Positions 1 to 11,550 of a stretch of DNA of 64,000 nucleotides are shown piece by piece. The first letter of the stretch is position 1; every line of letters starts with the position of its first letter. Under the pieces are notes generated by a model that had not been told where the DNA came from, searched no databases, and saw nothing but the letters and a program-made list of their open reading frames with translations. This DNA is from Przewalskia tangutica (Eukaryota > Streptophyta > Magnoliopsida > Solanales > Solanaceae), in assembly GCA_029844215.1 (NCBI GenBank), contig CM056721.1, forward strand, positions 57,143,815 through 57,207,814, read 5' to 3'. The translations under genes were made by a program, and so were the position numbers.

Positions 1-411
1 TCTCACTCCACTTGTCTTGCTACACATGGGTCATACACTTGGATTGATCTCAACCCTTGGTTGCTCTATATATATCCACATAGAGGGTGCAAGACGTCAT
101 CTACACTTAGCAATATTTCACAAGGCAAAAATATTGCCCTCTCCATGATAGCTCTCGGCCAAGGGGTCTTTTGGAAGACAAAAATTCTTCAATACTTGTT
201 GATAAATCCTCATATTCAAACCAAAGATCCCTAGTGGTATGCTAAGCATAAACAACCCCTTAAACCCCGGAAATACTATGTTGTTCCGTTAGTCGCACCT
301 TGAAAACCTAAGGTGTTCTTGGACTTTTGTGTTGGAACTTGAAGAGAAGTTGGTTATGAACTTCTAAGGGTTGTATATTGTGGATTGGAATGTAAATAAA
401 AGGAGCTAAAT
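1..411 (+). repeat. Truncated LTR fragment, outermost host of the nest
   Basis: This is the leader portion of a B-like LTR. It has a TATATATAT tract at 67-75, then the downstream text also found in B1 (the 'gctctcggcc' segment, the 'agttggtta' segment and a terminal 'ggagctaaa'). It stops at 411 where element D begins with TGTTACACC, which splits this LTR. The remainder would lie beyond the window. It contains no coding sequence. Confidence 0.75.
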
Positions 412-1638
412 TGTTACACCCCTTTATTCCAGGATATATATATATAAGAATGTACGTAATGAATCAGGATGTTAAAAATTTGAACGAAAGAAAGAATTGT
501 TTTCCGAAGGAAATATCTTCAGAACCTCGGAAAAGAGAAGTGTTTGTTAATGAGAATTGGGTTCTCGAATTTGCTATTTGAGACGTTTAGAATTTATCGA
601 AACTATGGAAGTTTATTTACAGAGTTGGATAGGTGTGGCCAACCCGAGAAATTTTACTTTTTTGTGGGGCCCACGAGGTTTCCGATATTTTGACCAATTA
701 TGGAAATTTTGGGAAATGACATGTTATGGACCAGGGAGGGCGACACGTGTCACCCTCCACATGGTCATCCTTGGACGAAAATATTCATTAAAGGCTAGCC
801 AAATTGGCTTTGATAAAATGGACCAAGTCAAAGGGAAAAGTGAGCTTGATATATTTGACCTCATCTTAGCCATCCATATGTTTTAATCCTAGCCATTGGT
901 CTCCTTATATATTACTACTACTAGTGCAAGACTAGTTCATTCAATACTTAGAAAAATTCAAGAAAAACTTTGAGCTAGTTCTATGTTGCTCTCGGCTAAG
1001 GGGAAAAAAAGAGAAATTTTGCAATCTTACTCCATAATTCCCAATATTCAAACCCAAGGTTCCTAGAGGTATTGTAAGGATATCTCAATAGAAAGATCCC
1101 GGGAAAACTACGTTTTCACGTTAGTCGCAATATGAAAACCTAAGGTGTTCTTCAACTTTGAAGTTGGAAATTGAAGAGAAGTTGGTTATGAGCTTCTAAG
1201 GAGTGCTTGGAGCGGATTGCAACGTAAGAAGAGGAGCTAAAAGTTGCTAAGGATCGACTTTGACGCTTAGATAATATTAGGGCTTATTGAGGTAAAATCT
1301 TCATCTTCTTAATGTGATTGAAGATTACATGTTATAGTAGTTGATAAATGAGCATGTGATACATATTATGAAGTTTGAAAAGAATTGGATCATGTCGACA
1401 TGTTGAAACCGAAATTGGACATGTTAGCCATTAAGTTTGTAATTCAATTTAATTGTTAGATATAATCGCCGCATGTTAAGGAAGAAAGGATTTATAGTTG
1501 TTGTAATTGTTATTATGTATATAACATGTTAGAATAACAACTTGGATTAAAAAGGAATTGAACAGAAATTGACATTGTTGTTGATATTGATGGTAGCCGA
1601 GAATGGCTTAAGTTGTTGGACAATTTTATATTAATTGT

Positions 1639-1678
1639 GGGGCAGAATTTTACACGTCCTGTTAGGCGTGTAATCCCC
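1639..1678 (+). promoter_or_regulatory. Covarying leader hairpin, element D copy
   Basis: Arms TTACACGTC (1650-1658) and GGCGTGTAA (1665-1673) pair over 9 positions with one T-G wobble around a 6-nt loop. GGGG (1639-1642) and CCCC (1675-1678) can form an outer clamp. The position in the LTR matches hairpins in B1, E, F, G, H, I and the A copies. Its function is unknown. Confidence 0.7.
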
Positions 1679-3621
1679 TTTGAATTTCTGAATTGTGGAG
1701 CCTTAAATATGGCATTTGGTTATTGATTTTCGGGTCTTGAAAAAGGTGGAAAAGTACGTAGAAACAAAGGAAGTGCTGCCCGATTTTCCGTAGAATTAAG
1801 AGTCCTTATACTTAGGAATATTCTACGTTGAAACCTAGTAGTTGATGGACGTATTATGGTCATTATAGGTTGACATTCTACGTGCGGCGTTTTCAACTTG
1901 GCAAGTGGATTGAGCCGGAGAGGTATGTGGAACTTTTCTTATCTCTTGAGCATGAGTAGCTATAAATGTATAGTACGGTAGACGTACGAGATTTAAATGA
2001 ATTTAGTTTCATTTGATATCCTTGACTTGTTTAAGAACGTCCAAGTTGGTTGAGTTAGAGAATTAACTCACTTGTTTTAAAGGTTAAAGATGTCTTAGTT
2101 TTTAAAGCATAAAGTTAGTATAACGGCTTTATGGGAAGTTGGTTATAACAACTTTATGGGAAGTTAAAAGAATGATTTATTCTAATAAGGTAAACAAATA
2201 TTTCTTGACTTGAAAATGTAAAGAATACTTGGTTTGGAAAGTATTGATTACTTGAACTATTCTAAAGTTAAGAAATTTGATTTCTAAAGTTAAGAGACTT
2301 GAAGTATTCTGAAAGTTATGAAACTTGATTTGAAAGTATATGATACTTGGTTTTAAAAGTATAAGTCTCTTGGTTTCAAAAAGAATGTAATTGTCTAAAA
2401 CATAAAGAGTTATAACGGTTTTATGGGAAGTTAGTTATAACGGCTTTATGGAAGGTTAAGAGAGTGTCTACTTGATTTATAGGCATGAGTTGCCTAGGTT
2501 GTGAATGTAGAAGTTACTTAGTGTCAAAGCCTTGAAATGAATTTCTAAAGGTGTAGTAACTTGTTTTGAAAAGTAGACAAGCATTGATACTACGGGTGTT
2601 AGTATCTTGGGGTTTTTATATAAAAAGGGTTCTTTTTAAAGGAACGGAAGTACGTAGTACTTTGGGTTAAATTCCCGGATTTCTAATAACATGTTAGTGC
2701 CTTAAGTTAAATAAAATGAGAGTGCATGATAATTAAGTCTAATAAGAAGTTAGGGGATGTCTTAACTTGCTTATGATAATTATGATAAGCCGATGGTGCT
2801 TATGTTATGTATGATAAGCCGGTGGTGCTTATGTTATGTATGATAGACGGTTGTGCTAGTGATGTATTGTTCATTACGGGGTCATTCCCTGGGCTTGTGG
2901 AATTTGGATATTGCGTGGATTTTCTCCCCACGATGCGAGAAATACCTCATGCGAGTCCGTAGGGCTCATGCGGGTGAAATAGTCCTATGCGAGGCGGATG
3001 ACCTCATTGCGGGTCCACAGGACCTATGCGGGTGAAATAGTCCCAAGAGTAGGATTGCTTAATGATACTATGGGCGGGTGGCCCTAATTTGATCATGAGC
3101 CTCCTATTTTTATGCAGTAAAGTATACTCTTATTTACTCTCATTGTTAGTAAGGCATAGTGTACTGTTAATGTGGTTATCATACATGTCCCCAGCTTTAT
3201 TTTAGACTATTATGATTTCATTACAGATTTCCCACATACTTGGTACTGTTGTAATCGACCTCCTTGGGCTGCGTTCATGCCGCAGTAGAGTTATACAAAG
3301 TTCGATCCTCACTCTTAGGATCACTGTTCAGCTGTTGAGAAGCTCCATTACTCCGGAGGCTTATTTTTGGTTCAGATCCCTGGTATTGTCGGTTGTTGTA
3401 CATTTAGGGGTATGGCGGGACCCAGTCCCGTCACATTTGTTATGTAAATTTTTTTAGAGGTCTGTAGTCATATCTTGTGGAGTGGGTTATAAAGAAAAAA
3501 GAGATAACTGCTTTTTGGGTTATGTGTATACTTTTGGAAGGTGGCCTTATCGGCTAACCTGTTATTTCATTCTTTTTGAGTTGTATGTATATTCCGCTAC
3601 TATTCTCTGATGTATACCGGT

Positions 3622-3626
3622 AAGGG
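3622..3626. repeat. Target-site duplication AAGGG, left of B1
   Basis: AAGGG here matches AAGGG at 11246-11250 exactly and flanks the TG...CA ends of solo LTR B1. Confidence 0.92.
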
Positions 3627-4141
3627 TGTTACACCCCGTAGTTCCAGGGTATGTATATGAGGACGTACGTACGAGAATACGACATTAAAATACGAAAGGA
3701 AGAAAGATGTGATTTTTCGACGGAAAAATTTCCGGATTTTGTGAAGGAAAAAGGTTCGTTAATGGGAATTGGATTCCCAGATTTGGTATTTGGACTTCTT
3801 GGATTATTATAGAATTATGGAATTTTATTTCCGGATTTGGTCACGTGGGGCCCACGGGGAAAATTTACGGTTTTGTGGGGCCCACTTTGTTTTCGGGGTT
3901 TTTGGCATTACGGATATTTTCGGAAGATGGAATATTTTGGATGAGTAGGGGGGCGACGCGTGTCACCCCCATGTGGCCATGTTGGCCGAATTGGCATGAC
4001 AAGTGGCTCTTGGACGTTTTGTGTGGACAAGTGGCAAGCCACTTGTCCCAAGTTTTGTGTAGCCATTTGGAGGGTGGGACCCACACACACATGTCCCAAT
4101 CTAGACCACACACTTGCTCACATCCTAGCACTTGATTTCCC

Positions 4142-4149
4142 TATAAATA
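4142..4149 (+). promoter_or_regulatory. LTR B1 TATA box
   Basis: TATAAATA followed by a C-run lies about 515 bp into the LTR. This is the canonical plant LTR promoter arrangement and the same spacing as in G and E. The U3 would therefore be only about 0.5 kb of the LTR. Confidence 0.75.
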
Positions 4150-4699
4150 CCCCCCCCCCTTGGTAGTGAAGACTGCATCCACACTTGAGAGAAATTCCAA
4201 GGCAAAATACTCCCTCCCTTTCCCTAGTAGCTCTCGGCTTTGGCCATGATTCTTGAGCAAAAGTTGTCCAAAAATTCTTAAAGTTTTAAGTGTTCTTCCT
4301 TAGGGTGTTAGGAAGATTGTGTACCAAGAGTTGGAAAAGATTTCACACCCCTAGCTTTGAAACCTTGCCTTGGCCGAAACTTGCCATAGTTTGAGCCTAA
4401 GTGTTCTTCACTTTTTGGAGTTAGATCTTGAAGAGGAGTTGGTTAGGAGCGTATAAGGGTTGCTTGGAGCGGTTTGGAACGTAAGGAATTGGAGCTAAAC
4501 GTTGCTCAGGATCGACTTTTAAGCATTGGATAATTTTGGGCTTATTGAGGTAATGATCTATGTCCTTCTATTGTAATTGGAAATTACATGTTGTAGTAGT
4601 TTAAAATTGAGTATAAGATATATTGGAAGGATGATTAAAAAGAACTGAACTATATTTACATTGGACTGTATTTACAGTAGACTTATGTAGTATTACTGT

Positions 4700-4739
4700 G
4701 GGGCAGTTTTGTACACGTCCAGCTAGGCGTGTAATCCCC
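4700..4739 (+). promoter_or_regulatory. Covarying leader hairpin, B1 copy
   Basis: TACACGTC pairs with GGCGTGTA through one T-G wobble. An outer GGGG/CCCC clamp is present. Confidence 0.65.
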
Positions 4740-5076
4740 TTTGAGTTGTTGGCTTGGTAGCGGGCCTTGATTTGGAGGTTATATATGTGGTTGAAGGAGG
4801 GGAGGTGCTGCCGAATTTTCCGTAGAATAAGGAACCTTGTACTTAGAATTGTTCTACGAAGAGATCTAGAGGTTGATAGACGTTTTGTGGCCTTTATAGG
4901 TTGAAGTACTACGAGTAGCGTATTCTACTTGAAGGGTGGAAAAAGGGCTAGCAGGGTTATAGTACTTTGGAGCTTTTTGCTATTTTGTCGATAATCGTCG
5001 CGAGGTATGTGAACATCTTCCTATCCTTTCTAGCATGATTGTTATGAACTATGTAGTACGGTAGACGTACATGTGC

Positions 5077-5081
5077 TAAAC
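5077..5081. repeat. Target-site duplication TAAAC, left of E
   Basis: TAAAC here pairs with TAAAT at 8974-8978. The uninterrupted site in element I (near 59320) reads taaacgaattt, so the right copy carries a C-to-T change at a CpG. Confidence 0.85.
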
Positions 5082-5918
5082 TGTCACGACCCGACCTCGG
5101 GCCCGTGACTGGTGCCTTATCCCGGGCACCCTAGTGATACAACATCAGAGAAAATCAGCGGAAATAAAAACTTAAATATGAAACAGATATACAATAAGAA
5201 ACAGGCTAACCAAACGGTCACCTTTCCGTATATACATAAAAAAAACTTGAACAGTTACATCCTTTACAAACCCTGCCCACAACAGTACTACAGACCTCTA
5301 AGAATTTTATAACAACAACTATGACGGGACAGGGCCCCGCCATACCCCTGAATGTACAAGTACCTATAATGACAGGGGACTATACCAAAAGATAAGCCTC
5401 CGGAGAAACGGAGCTTCCCAAACGCTGAACTGCGATCCTATGAACGAGGATCAACAACTGGTGTACCTCTACCTGCGGCATGAACGCAGCCCCCCGAAGG
5501 AGGTCAGTACAACAGGTACCAAGTATGTGAAACTGAAAATACTGTAAATGAAATCATAACAGTCTATATAAAAACAGGAGACATGTATGATAACCAAACT
5601 ACAGTCCACAATATATAAGCAGTCATGTCAAGTCAGGGACTCACGCCCTCAAAGTCGTCACTCAAATATAACTATGGGTCTCACGCCCACAACATCAATC
5701 ATGCCCGTGGAATACCTTCCTCACTGCCGGCAGTCTATGATATAATAACACCAAGAAGTACACATGAACACCAGGTCCCACCTGTGTCATAAAAACCGTA
5801 CGGGGCAAGTACGAAGGCATAGCTACCAGATCCAACCTGCATCATCAACTGACCGGGGCAAGTACGAAAGCCAGCTACCAGAACCTACCGTACCAACAAT
5901 ACTAAACAACCATATCAC

Positions 5919-6430
5919 GAAGCTGACACGTGGCAAGTGCGATAGCCTCTACCAGATCCTCCCTGCGCCACGTAGCTGACGGGGGCAAGTAACCAGGCTA
6001 ACCACCAGATCACAACCGTAAGTCACGAAGCTTCGTCCAAACACTGACTCGCGAAGCTGACACGTGGCAAGTGCGATAGCCTCTACCAGATCCTCCCTGC
6101 GCCACGTAGCTGACGGGGGCAAGTAACCAGGCTAACCACCAGATCACAACCGTAAGTCACGAAGCTTCGTCCAAATACTGAATCGCGAAGCTGACACGTG
6201 GCAAATGCGATAGCCTCTACCAGATCCTCCCTGCGCCACGTAGCTGACGGGGGCAAGTAACCAGGCTAACCACCAGATCACAACCGTAAGTCACGATACT
6301 TCGCCGCGAAGCTGACACGTGGCAAATGCGATAACCTCTACCAGATCCACCTGCCACTTAGCCGACGGGGAAAGTAACCGTGCTAACCACCAGATCACAA
6401 CCGTAAGTCACGAGACTTCGCCACAAAACT
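5919..6430 (-). repeat. 134-bp tandem repeat inside LTR E
   Basis: The segment starting gaagctgacacgtgg recurs at 5919, 6053, 6187 and 6308. The spacings are 134, 134 and 121 bp. Each unit is built from shorter related blocks of the form 'gggcaagta...taccagat', also seen as single or double copies in H, I and J. Confidence 0.88.
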
Positions 6431-7885
6431 GAACGGGGCAAGTACGAAGGCTAACTACCAGAACCAAAGCCGAATCAGCCACGACCGGGGCAAGTACGAG
6501 AGCCAACTACCAGATACCAAAGCCGAATCAAGAAACCTCACGGAGAGCTAGTCCATGGAACAACAATCCTAATAGAACCATACCCGGCCACCCAACGTGT
6601 CAAGAGGTCCAAGGATATAACAAGATAACCGCCTCCATCGAGAGACTCGGAGTACGTAATCAAAACACTTGCACAGCAAAGGCTAGCACATCAAGCATAG
6701 GCAAGTTCAACGTACTCATAGACTTTTATTATATTACAACAAATTCGGATTTTAACCCCAAGGTACTACGCATTTTAACACTTTAAAAGATCCATTTCTT
6801 TCACAAAAAGTCATACGATACCCGTAGTATCAAAATAGATTAACTATCTTTTTAAGTAAACCAAAACAATTTCCATACTTTCTTTTTAAACCAAATCACT
6901 TCTCCCTTTAAAGTCAAGTTACCATTTTAAATCCAATAATAAAACCATCCTTTTGTTTTCATAAAGTTGTTATAACTAACTTCCCATAAAGCTATTATAA
7001 CACTTTATGTTTTAAACCAATTTAAGACAAAACCATGCCTTTCTTTTAAACCAAAACACTTCAAATTCCTCAAGTCTCTTTTCTTTTAGAAAACAAGTTA
7101 CTTACTTTGGAATTTAAGAAAAATCAATACTTATTATTAATGATCTTATTTAAGCAACCATGATCTAGGAAATGTAATACAATTTTGTCTTATCTTAGCT
7201 TCTATGCAGATGGAGGTTTCCACTGGTTTTAATATAATTAATTATTTGTCAATACATTTTCCTTTATTAACGCTAGAGTGGTTTTTTCGATACTTATTCA
7301 CATTTCCGAAATCAATATAACTTATTCATTTTTAAAACCCAATTACCCATTTCTCATAAATGCGGTTTCACAACTTTTTAACACAAACCAAGTCCTTAAT
7401 ATTTCACATCAAGTCATTTATAAGTTAAGTCTCTTATCTTTTAAAAACAATCAACCATTTTTTTACCTACATAAAGTCGTTATAATTAACTTCCCATAAA
7501 GCCATTATAACACTTTATGTTCTAAACCAACCAAATTCATTTAGCACACGTGACGCTCACCGTGCTACATAGTTTACAACAATCATGCTAGAAAAGATAG
7601 GAAGAGGTTCACATACCTCGCGACGATTATCGACAAAAAGCAAAAAGCTCCAAAGCATCAGAACTCGCAAGTCCTGTCCACCCTTTAAGTAGAATACGCT
7701 ACTCGCAATACTTCCACCTAAAAAGGCCACAAAACGTCTATCAACTTCTCGATCTCTTCGTAGAATATTCTAAATACAAGATTCCTTATTCTACGGAAAA
7801 TTCGGCAGCACCTCCCCCCCCCCCCCCCGCAACCACATAAATCTCCTCCTCTATCAAGGCCCGCTACCAGGCCAACAACTCCAAG

Positions 7886-7925
7886 GAGGTTACACGTCTA
7901 ACCGGACGTGTACAACATTGCCCCA
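7886..7925 (-). promoter_or_regulatory. Covarying leader hairpin, E copy
   Basis: On the minus strand TACACGTC pairs perfectly with GACGTGTA around a short CGGTTA-type loop. Confidence 0.65.
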
Positions 7926-8451
7926 CAAAAATACTACAAGTCTACTGTAAATACAGTCCAATGTAAATACAGTTCAATTCTTTATAATTATTCTTCCAAT
8001 AAATCTTATACTCAATTCTAAACTACTACAATATGTAATATCCAATTACAATAGGGGGTCAAAGATCATTACCTCGATAAGCCCAAAATTATCCAAGATA
8101 ATAAGTCGATCCTGAGCAACGTTTAGCTCCAAATCCTTACGCTCCAACCCGCTCCAAGCAACCCTTAGAAGTTTCTAAACAACTTCTCTTAACACTTCAT
8201 CTAAGCTATGAAGATTTTTCTAGGGCTTCGTTTTGCGACTATTGGAAAAAGTAGTATTTCCGGGCTCTTAGTATTGAAATAACTTTGGAATACTACTAGG
8301 AATTTAGTCTAAGGTATTTGGGATTTATACAACAATACTTGAAGTATTTCTACACAAAGTGGGGTTGGACGAGAAGACCTAAGGGAGGGAGGAGAATTTG
8401 CTCTGAAAGATATTTCAAGTGTGGATGAAATTAAGTCTTGCAACAAAGGGG

Positions 8452-8459
8452 TATTTATA
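8452..8459 (-). promoter_or_regulatory. LTR E TATA box
   Basis: TATTTATA on the plus strand reads TATAAATA on the element strand, about 515 bp from the LTR start at 8973. Confidence 0.72.
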
Positions 8460-8973
8460 GAGAAATTAATGGTCAAGATCAAGGCAAGTGTATGGTGAAG
8501 ATTGGGTCCAAGTGTGTGGGTAATTTGCCAACCAAATGTCCACCACAAAAATGGGACAAGTGGCTTGCCACATGTCCCCCAAGAAAAACGTCCAAGTGTC
8601 CATCAACCATTCGGCCACCATGGCCACATGGGGGTGACACGTGTCGCCCCCCTACACGTCCAAAATATTTTATCTACCGAAAATATACGTAATGCCAAAA
8701 ATCCGGAAAAAAAATAAAGTGGGCCCCACAAAATCAGAATTTCTCCCGTGGCCCCACGTGACCAATTCCGGAAATAAAATTCTAAAATTCTCAAATATTC
8801 CAAAAGTCCGAATACCGAATCCGGGAATCCAATTCCCTTTAACGAACCTTTTTCCTTCACAAAATCCGGAAACTTTTCCGTCGAAAAATCACATCTTTCT
8901 TCCTTTTCAGTTTTAATGTCGTACCCTCGTACGTACGTCCTTATATACATACTCTGGAACTACGGGGTGTAAC

Positions 8974-8978
8974 ATAAA
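8974..8978. repeat. Target-site duplication TAAAT, right of E
   Basis: This is the partner of TAAAC at 5077-5081, with one C-to-T difference. Confidence 0.85.
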
Positions 8979-8998
8979 TGAATTTGGTTGGTTTAAAA

Positions 8999-9048
8999 CA
9001 TAAAGTGTTATAACGGCTTTATGGAAAGTTAGTTATAACGACTTTATG
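8999..9048 (+). promoter_or_regulatory. Nested dyad module CATAAAG / GTTATAAC / CTTTATG
   Basis: CATAAAG (8999-9005) and CTTTATG (9017-9023) are inverted repeats enclosing the 8-bp palindrome GTTATAAC (9007-9014). A second GTTATAAC (9032-9039) and CTTTATG (9042-9048) follow. The same module occurs at the same LTR position in D, E, F, G, H and I. It could be a protein-binding dyad or an RNA stem; neither is shown. Confidence 0.6.
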
Positions 9049-9470
9049 TAGGTAAAGAAATGGTTTGTGGATTTTAAAAGATAAGAGACTTGACTTATAA
9101 ATGACTTAATATGAATTGTTAAGGACTTGATTTGTGTTAAAAAGTTGTGAAACCTCATTCGTGAGTAATGAGTACTTGGTTTTTAAAGAATAAAGTTTTA
9201 TTGATTTCAGAAATGGGAATAAATATCGAACAAGTCATTGCAGCGTTAATAAGGGAAAAAGGTAATGACAAATAATTAACTTAAAACAAGTAGAATCTTC
9301 CATCTGCATAGAAGTTAAGATAAGACAAAATTGTATTATGTTTCCTAGATCATGGCTGCTGTAATAAGATCATTATAAACAAGTATTGATTTTCTTAAAT
9401 TCCAAAGTAAGAAGCTTGATTTATAAAAGAGAGAGACTTGAGAATTTGAAGTGTTTTTGTTTAAAAGGAA

Positions 9471-9608
9471 GGCATGGTTTTGTCTTAAATTGGTTTAAAA
9501 ATGAAGACATGGTTTTGTCTTAAATTAGTTTAAAAATGAAGGCATGGTTTTGTCTTAAGTTGGTTTAAAAAGAAGGCATGGTATTGTCTTGGTTTATTCG
9601 AAAAGAAG
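9471..9608 (+). repeat. 35-bp tandem repeat in LTR B1
   Basis: The block 'catggttttgtctta...ggtttaaaaa' recurs about four times, at 9471, 9506, 9541 and 9575. Element I and H carry only one or two copies, so this is a lineage-specific expansion. Confidence 0.8.
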
Positions 9609-11245
9609 GTATGGAAATTGTTTTGGTTTACTTAAAAGATAGTTACTCTATTTTGATACTACGGGTATCGTGTGACCTTTGTAAAAGAAATGGATCTTTT
9701 TGAAAGAATTAACGTAAGTAGTACTTTGGGGTTAAAACCCGGATTGTTGGCATAAAATGAAAGTACATTGAGTTGTGAGTAACTTGCATATGTTTGCTTG
9801 TGATAGCCTTGTTGTGCAAGTGTTGTATCCTTATGTTACCGCGCCTCTCAGTTTGAGGGCCGGCTGACTTGTTGTGAATTTTATTGGACGTACCGGTAGT
9901 GACAGAGTATTCCACGGGTATGCTTCCATTGTTATTGATCTTGGCCATGCTTATACGATGAGGATGCCGGCACGCGCCAGACGCGTTAGATGCCCGGGCG
10001 TTTCATTACTCCATGGCCATGCTTATACGATAAGGGATTCCGGGGTATGCGACCATGTGATAGTGTTATTCCATGGACTAGCCCTCCATGGGGTTTTACT
10101 GATTCGGCTTTGGTATCTGGTAGTTGGCTCTCGTACTTGCCCCGGTCGTGGCTGATTCGGCTTTGGTATCTAGTAGTTAGCCTTCGTACTTGCCCCGTTC
10201 AATTTTGTGGCGAAGTCTCGTGATTACGGCTTTGGTATCTGGTAGTTGGTCTTCGTGATTTGCCCCGCCGCACCACGTGGCGCAGTGGTATCCGTAGTCG
10301 GCCTTCGTGCCCCGTGTCGCCTTCGCAGTCGTGTTTGGATGAATTTTCGTGACGCAGGTGGATCCGTGATTAGCCCACGACTTGCCCCGGCCGACGTGAC
10401 GCAGTGGATCCGCAGAGGCTATCGACGGCCCGCCGCCACTTCGTGATATGGTTGTTTAGTATTGTTGGTACGGTAGGTTCCGTAGCCGCTTCAGATTGCC
10501 CCGGCCATTGATGATGCAGTGGATCTAGTAGCTATGCCTTCGTGATTGCCCAGACGGTTTTATGACATACGTAGGACTCGTGTTCATGTGTACTTCGTGT
10601 TATTATATCATAGACTACCCAGCTGGCGAAGGTATTCCACGGGCATGATTGATGTTGTGGGCATGAGACCCATAGTTATATTTGAGTGACGACTTTGAGG
10701 CGCGAGTCCACGACTTGACATGATCGCTTATATATCAGGAATCAGAGTTTGGTTATCATACATGTCTCCTATTTTTATATAGACTGTTATGATTTCATTT
10801 ATAGTATTTTCAGTTTCACATACTTGGTACCTGTTGTACTGACCTCCTTCGGGGGGCTACGTTCATGCCGCAGGTAGAGGTACACCAGTTGTTGATCCTC
10901 GTTCATAGGATCGCAGCTTCAGCTGGGAAGCTTCGTTTCTCCGAGGCTTATCTTTAGTATAGTCCACACATTATAGGTACTTGTACATTCAGGGTATGGC
11001 GGCCCCGTCCCGTCATAGTTGTTCTTAGAAAATTCTAGAGGTCCAGAGTACTGCAAGGTGGTTTGTAAAGGATGTAACTGTTCAATTTTTATTTATATAC
11101 AGAAAGGTAACCGTTTTGGTTAGCCTGTTTTTTTATTTCACTGTTTATCTTTTATGAGTTTTTATTTCCGCTGATTTTCTCTGATGTTGTATCACTAGGG
11201 TGCCCGGGGTAAGGCACCGGGCCGCGCCCGAGGTCGGTCGTGACA

Positions 11246-11250
11246 AAGGG
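11246..11250. repeat. Target-site duplication AAGGG, right of B1
   Basis: This is the exact partner of 3622-3626. Beyond it the text resumes the 3' end of D's LTR. Confidence 0.92.
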
Positions 11251-11295
11251 GTGCCTGTGTAGGGCACCATCGCGCCCGTGGATCGGGTCGTGACA
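11251..11295 (+). mobile_element. Element D, 5' LTR, right part
   Basis: This is the last 45 bp of D's LTR, ending GATCGGGTCGTGACA, and it is followed directly by a primer site. Together with 412-3626 it makes a 3.26-kb LTR. Confidence 0.88.
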
Positions 11296-11299
11296 AAAA

Positions 11300-11311
11300 T
11301 GGTATCAGAGC
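11300..11311 (+). promoter_or_regulatory. Primer-binding site of element D (tRNA-iMet type)
   Basis: TGGTATCAGAGC lies 4 nt after the CA end of the LTR and is complementary to the 3' end of plant initiator tRNA-Met. It sets the 5' end of D's internal region. Confidence 0.92.
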
Positions 11312-11502
11312 AGTTAGTCCTCGGAAAGTGTCTACAGACCGTGTCTAGTAAAGTCTTGGTTATCAGTGTGTTGTGCACCACATCTATAACCAGGAGGCTA
11401 CACGACATTTAGGGTTGTTTCCATTCTTCTCACTCTGAGATCGTGTGATAGAGCTGTGTTGTTAGGGTCGTCTCTCCCTAACGAGTTATGTTGATTGCAG
11501 CT

Positions 11503-11550
11503 ATGAGAAAGGCAGCAGTGGCCCAGGGAGGATTATGTGGATTGTGTATC
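11503..11550 (+). pseudogene. gag: Element D gag amino-terminal stub
   Basis: An ATG at 11503 opens a reading frame beginning with a basic Met-Arg-Lys-Ala-Ala start, at the same distance from the primer site as gag starts in the A units (about 200 bp). Similarity to the other gag starts fades after about 15 codons. No retro-gag core or zinc knuckle follows, so nearly all of gag is deleted. Because the stub is short, the call rests mainly on position relative to the primer site. Confidence 0.45.

Larger units (their letters stand above)
412..3626 (+). mobile_element. Element D, 5' LTR, left part
   Basis: The segment starts with TGTTACACCCC and runs as a diverged member of the same LTR superfamily. 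It has a TATA-like TTATATATTA at 905-914, the leader hairpin at 1639-1678, the TGCTGCCCG core near 1775, two paired CTTTATG/GTTATAAC modules around 2105-2165 and 2410-2455, and the GC-rich 3' LTR block near 3240-3460. It breaks at 3626 near its end, where B1 is inserted, and finishes at 11251-11295. The total is about 3.26 kb. Short open frames inside it are not credible genes. Confidence 0.85.
5082..8973 (-). mobile_element. Solo LTR E
   Basis: On the plus strand this begins TGTCACGACCC and ends GTGTAACA, the reverse of TGTTACACC...GGGTCGTGACA. At 3.89 kb it is one of the longest LTRs here because of an expanded 134-bp repeat (5919-6430). It includes the nested dyad in reverse (near 6964-7005 and 7470-7512), a 15-nt C-run near 7814, the leader hairpin (7886-7925) and a reversed TATA box at 8452-8459. 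No internal region is attached. Confidence 0.93.
3627..11245 (+). mobile_element. Solo LTR B1 (interrupted by E)
   Basis: B1 starts TGTTACACCCCG and ends GGTCGTGACA. It is flanked by AAGGG TSDs and has no internal region, primer site or polypurine tract of its own, so it is a solo LTR left by LTR-LTR recombination. Its own sequence is 3627-5081 plus 8979-11245, about 3.7 kb. It contains a TATA box (4142-4149), the leader hairpin (4700-4739), donor-like motifs, the nested dyad at 8999-9048, a 35-bp tandem repeat, and a GC-rich block around 9840-10560 related to E's 134-bp repeat. It sits 45 bp before the end of D's 5' LTR. Confidence 0.93.

Noticed and set aside
3845..4166. Overlapping 60-96-codon frames on both strands just before the TATA box of B1 (similar in E, G, H and I)
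   Set aside because: They lie in U3, overlap each other on opposite strands and vary between copies. This is promoter sequence, not coding.
7810..7830. Long C-run as a polypurine tract of E
   Set aside because: It lies inside the LTR before the TGCTGCC core and not next to an LTR start. B1, G and I have the same variable G-run there.
9840..10560. GC-rich segment of B1 with frames of 66-93 codons
   Set aside because: It is the plus-strand counterpart of the tandem-repeat region in E and H. The frames are not conserved in the other LTRs.
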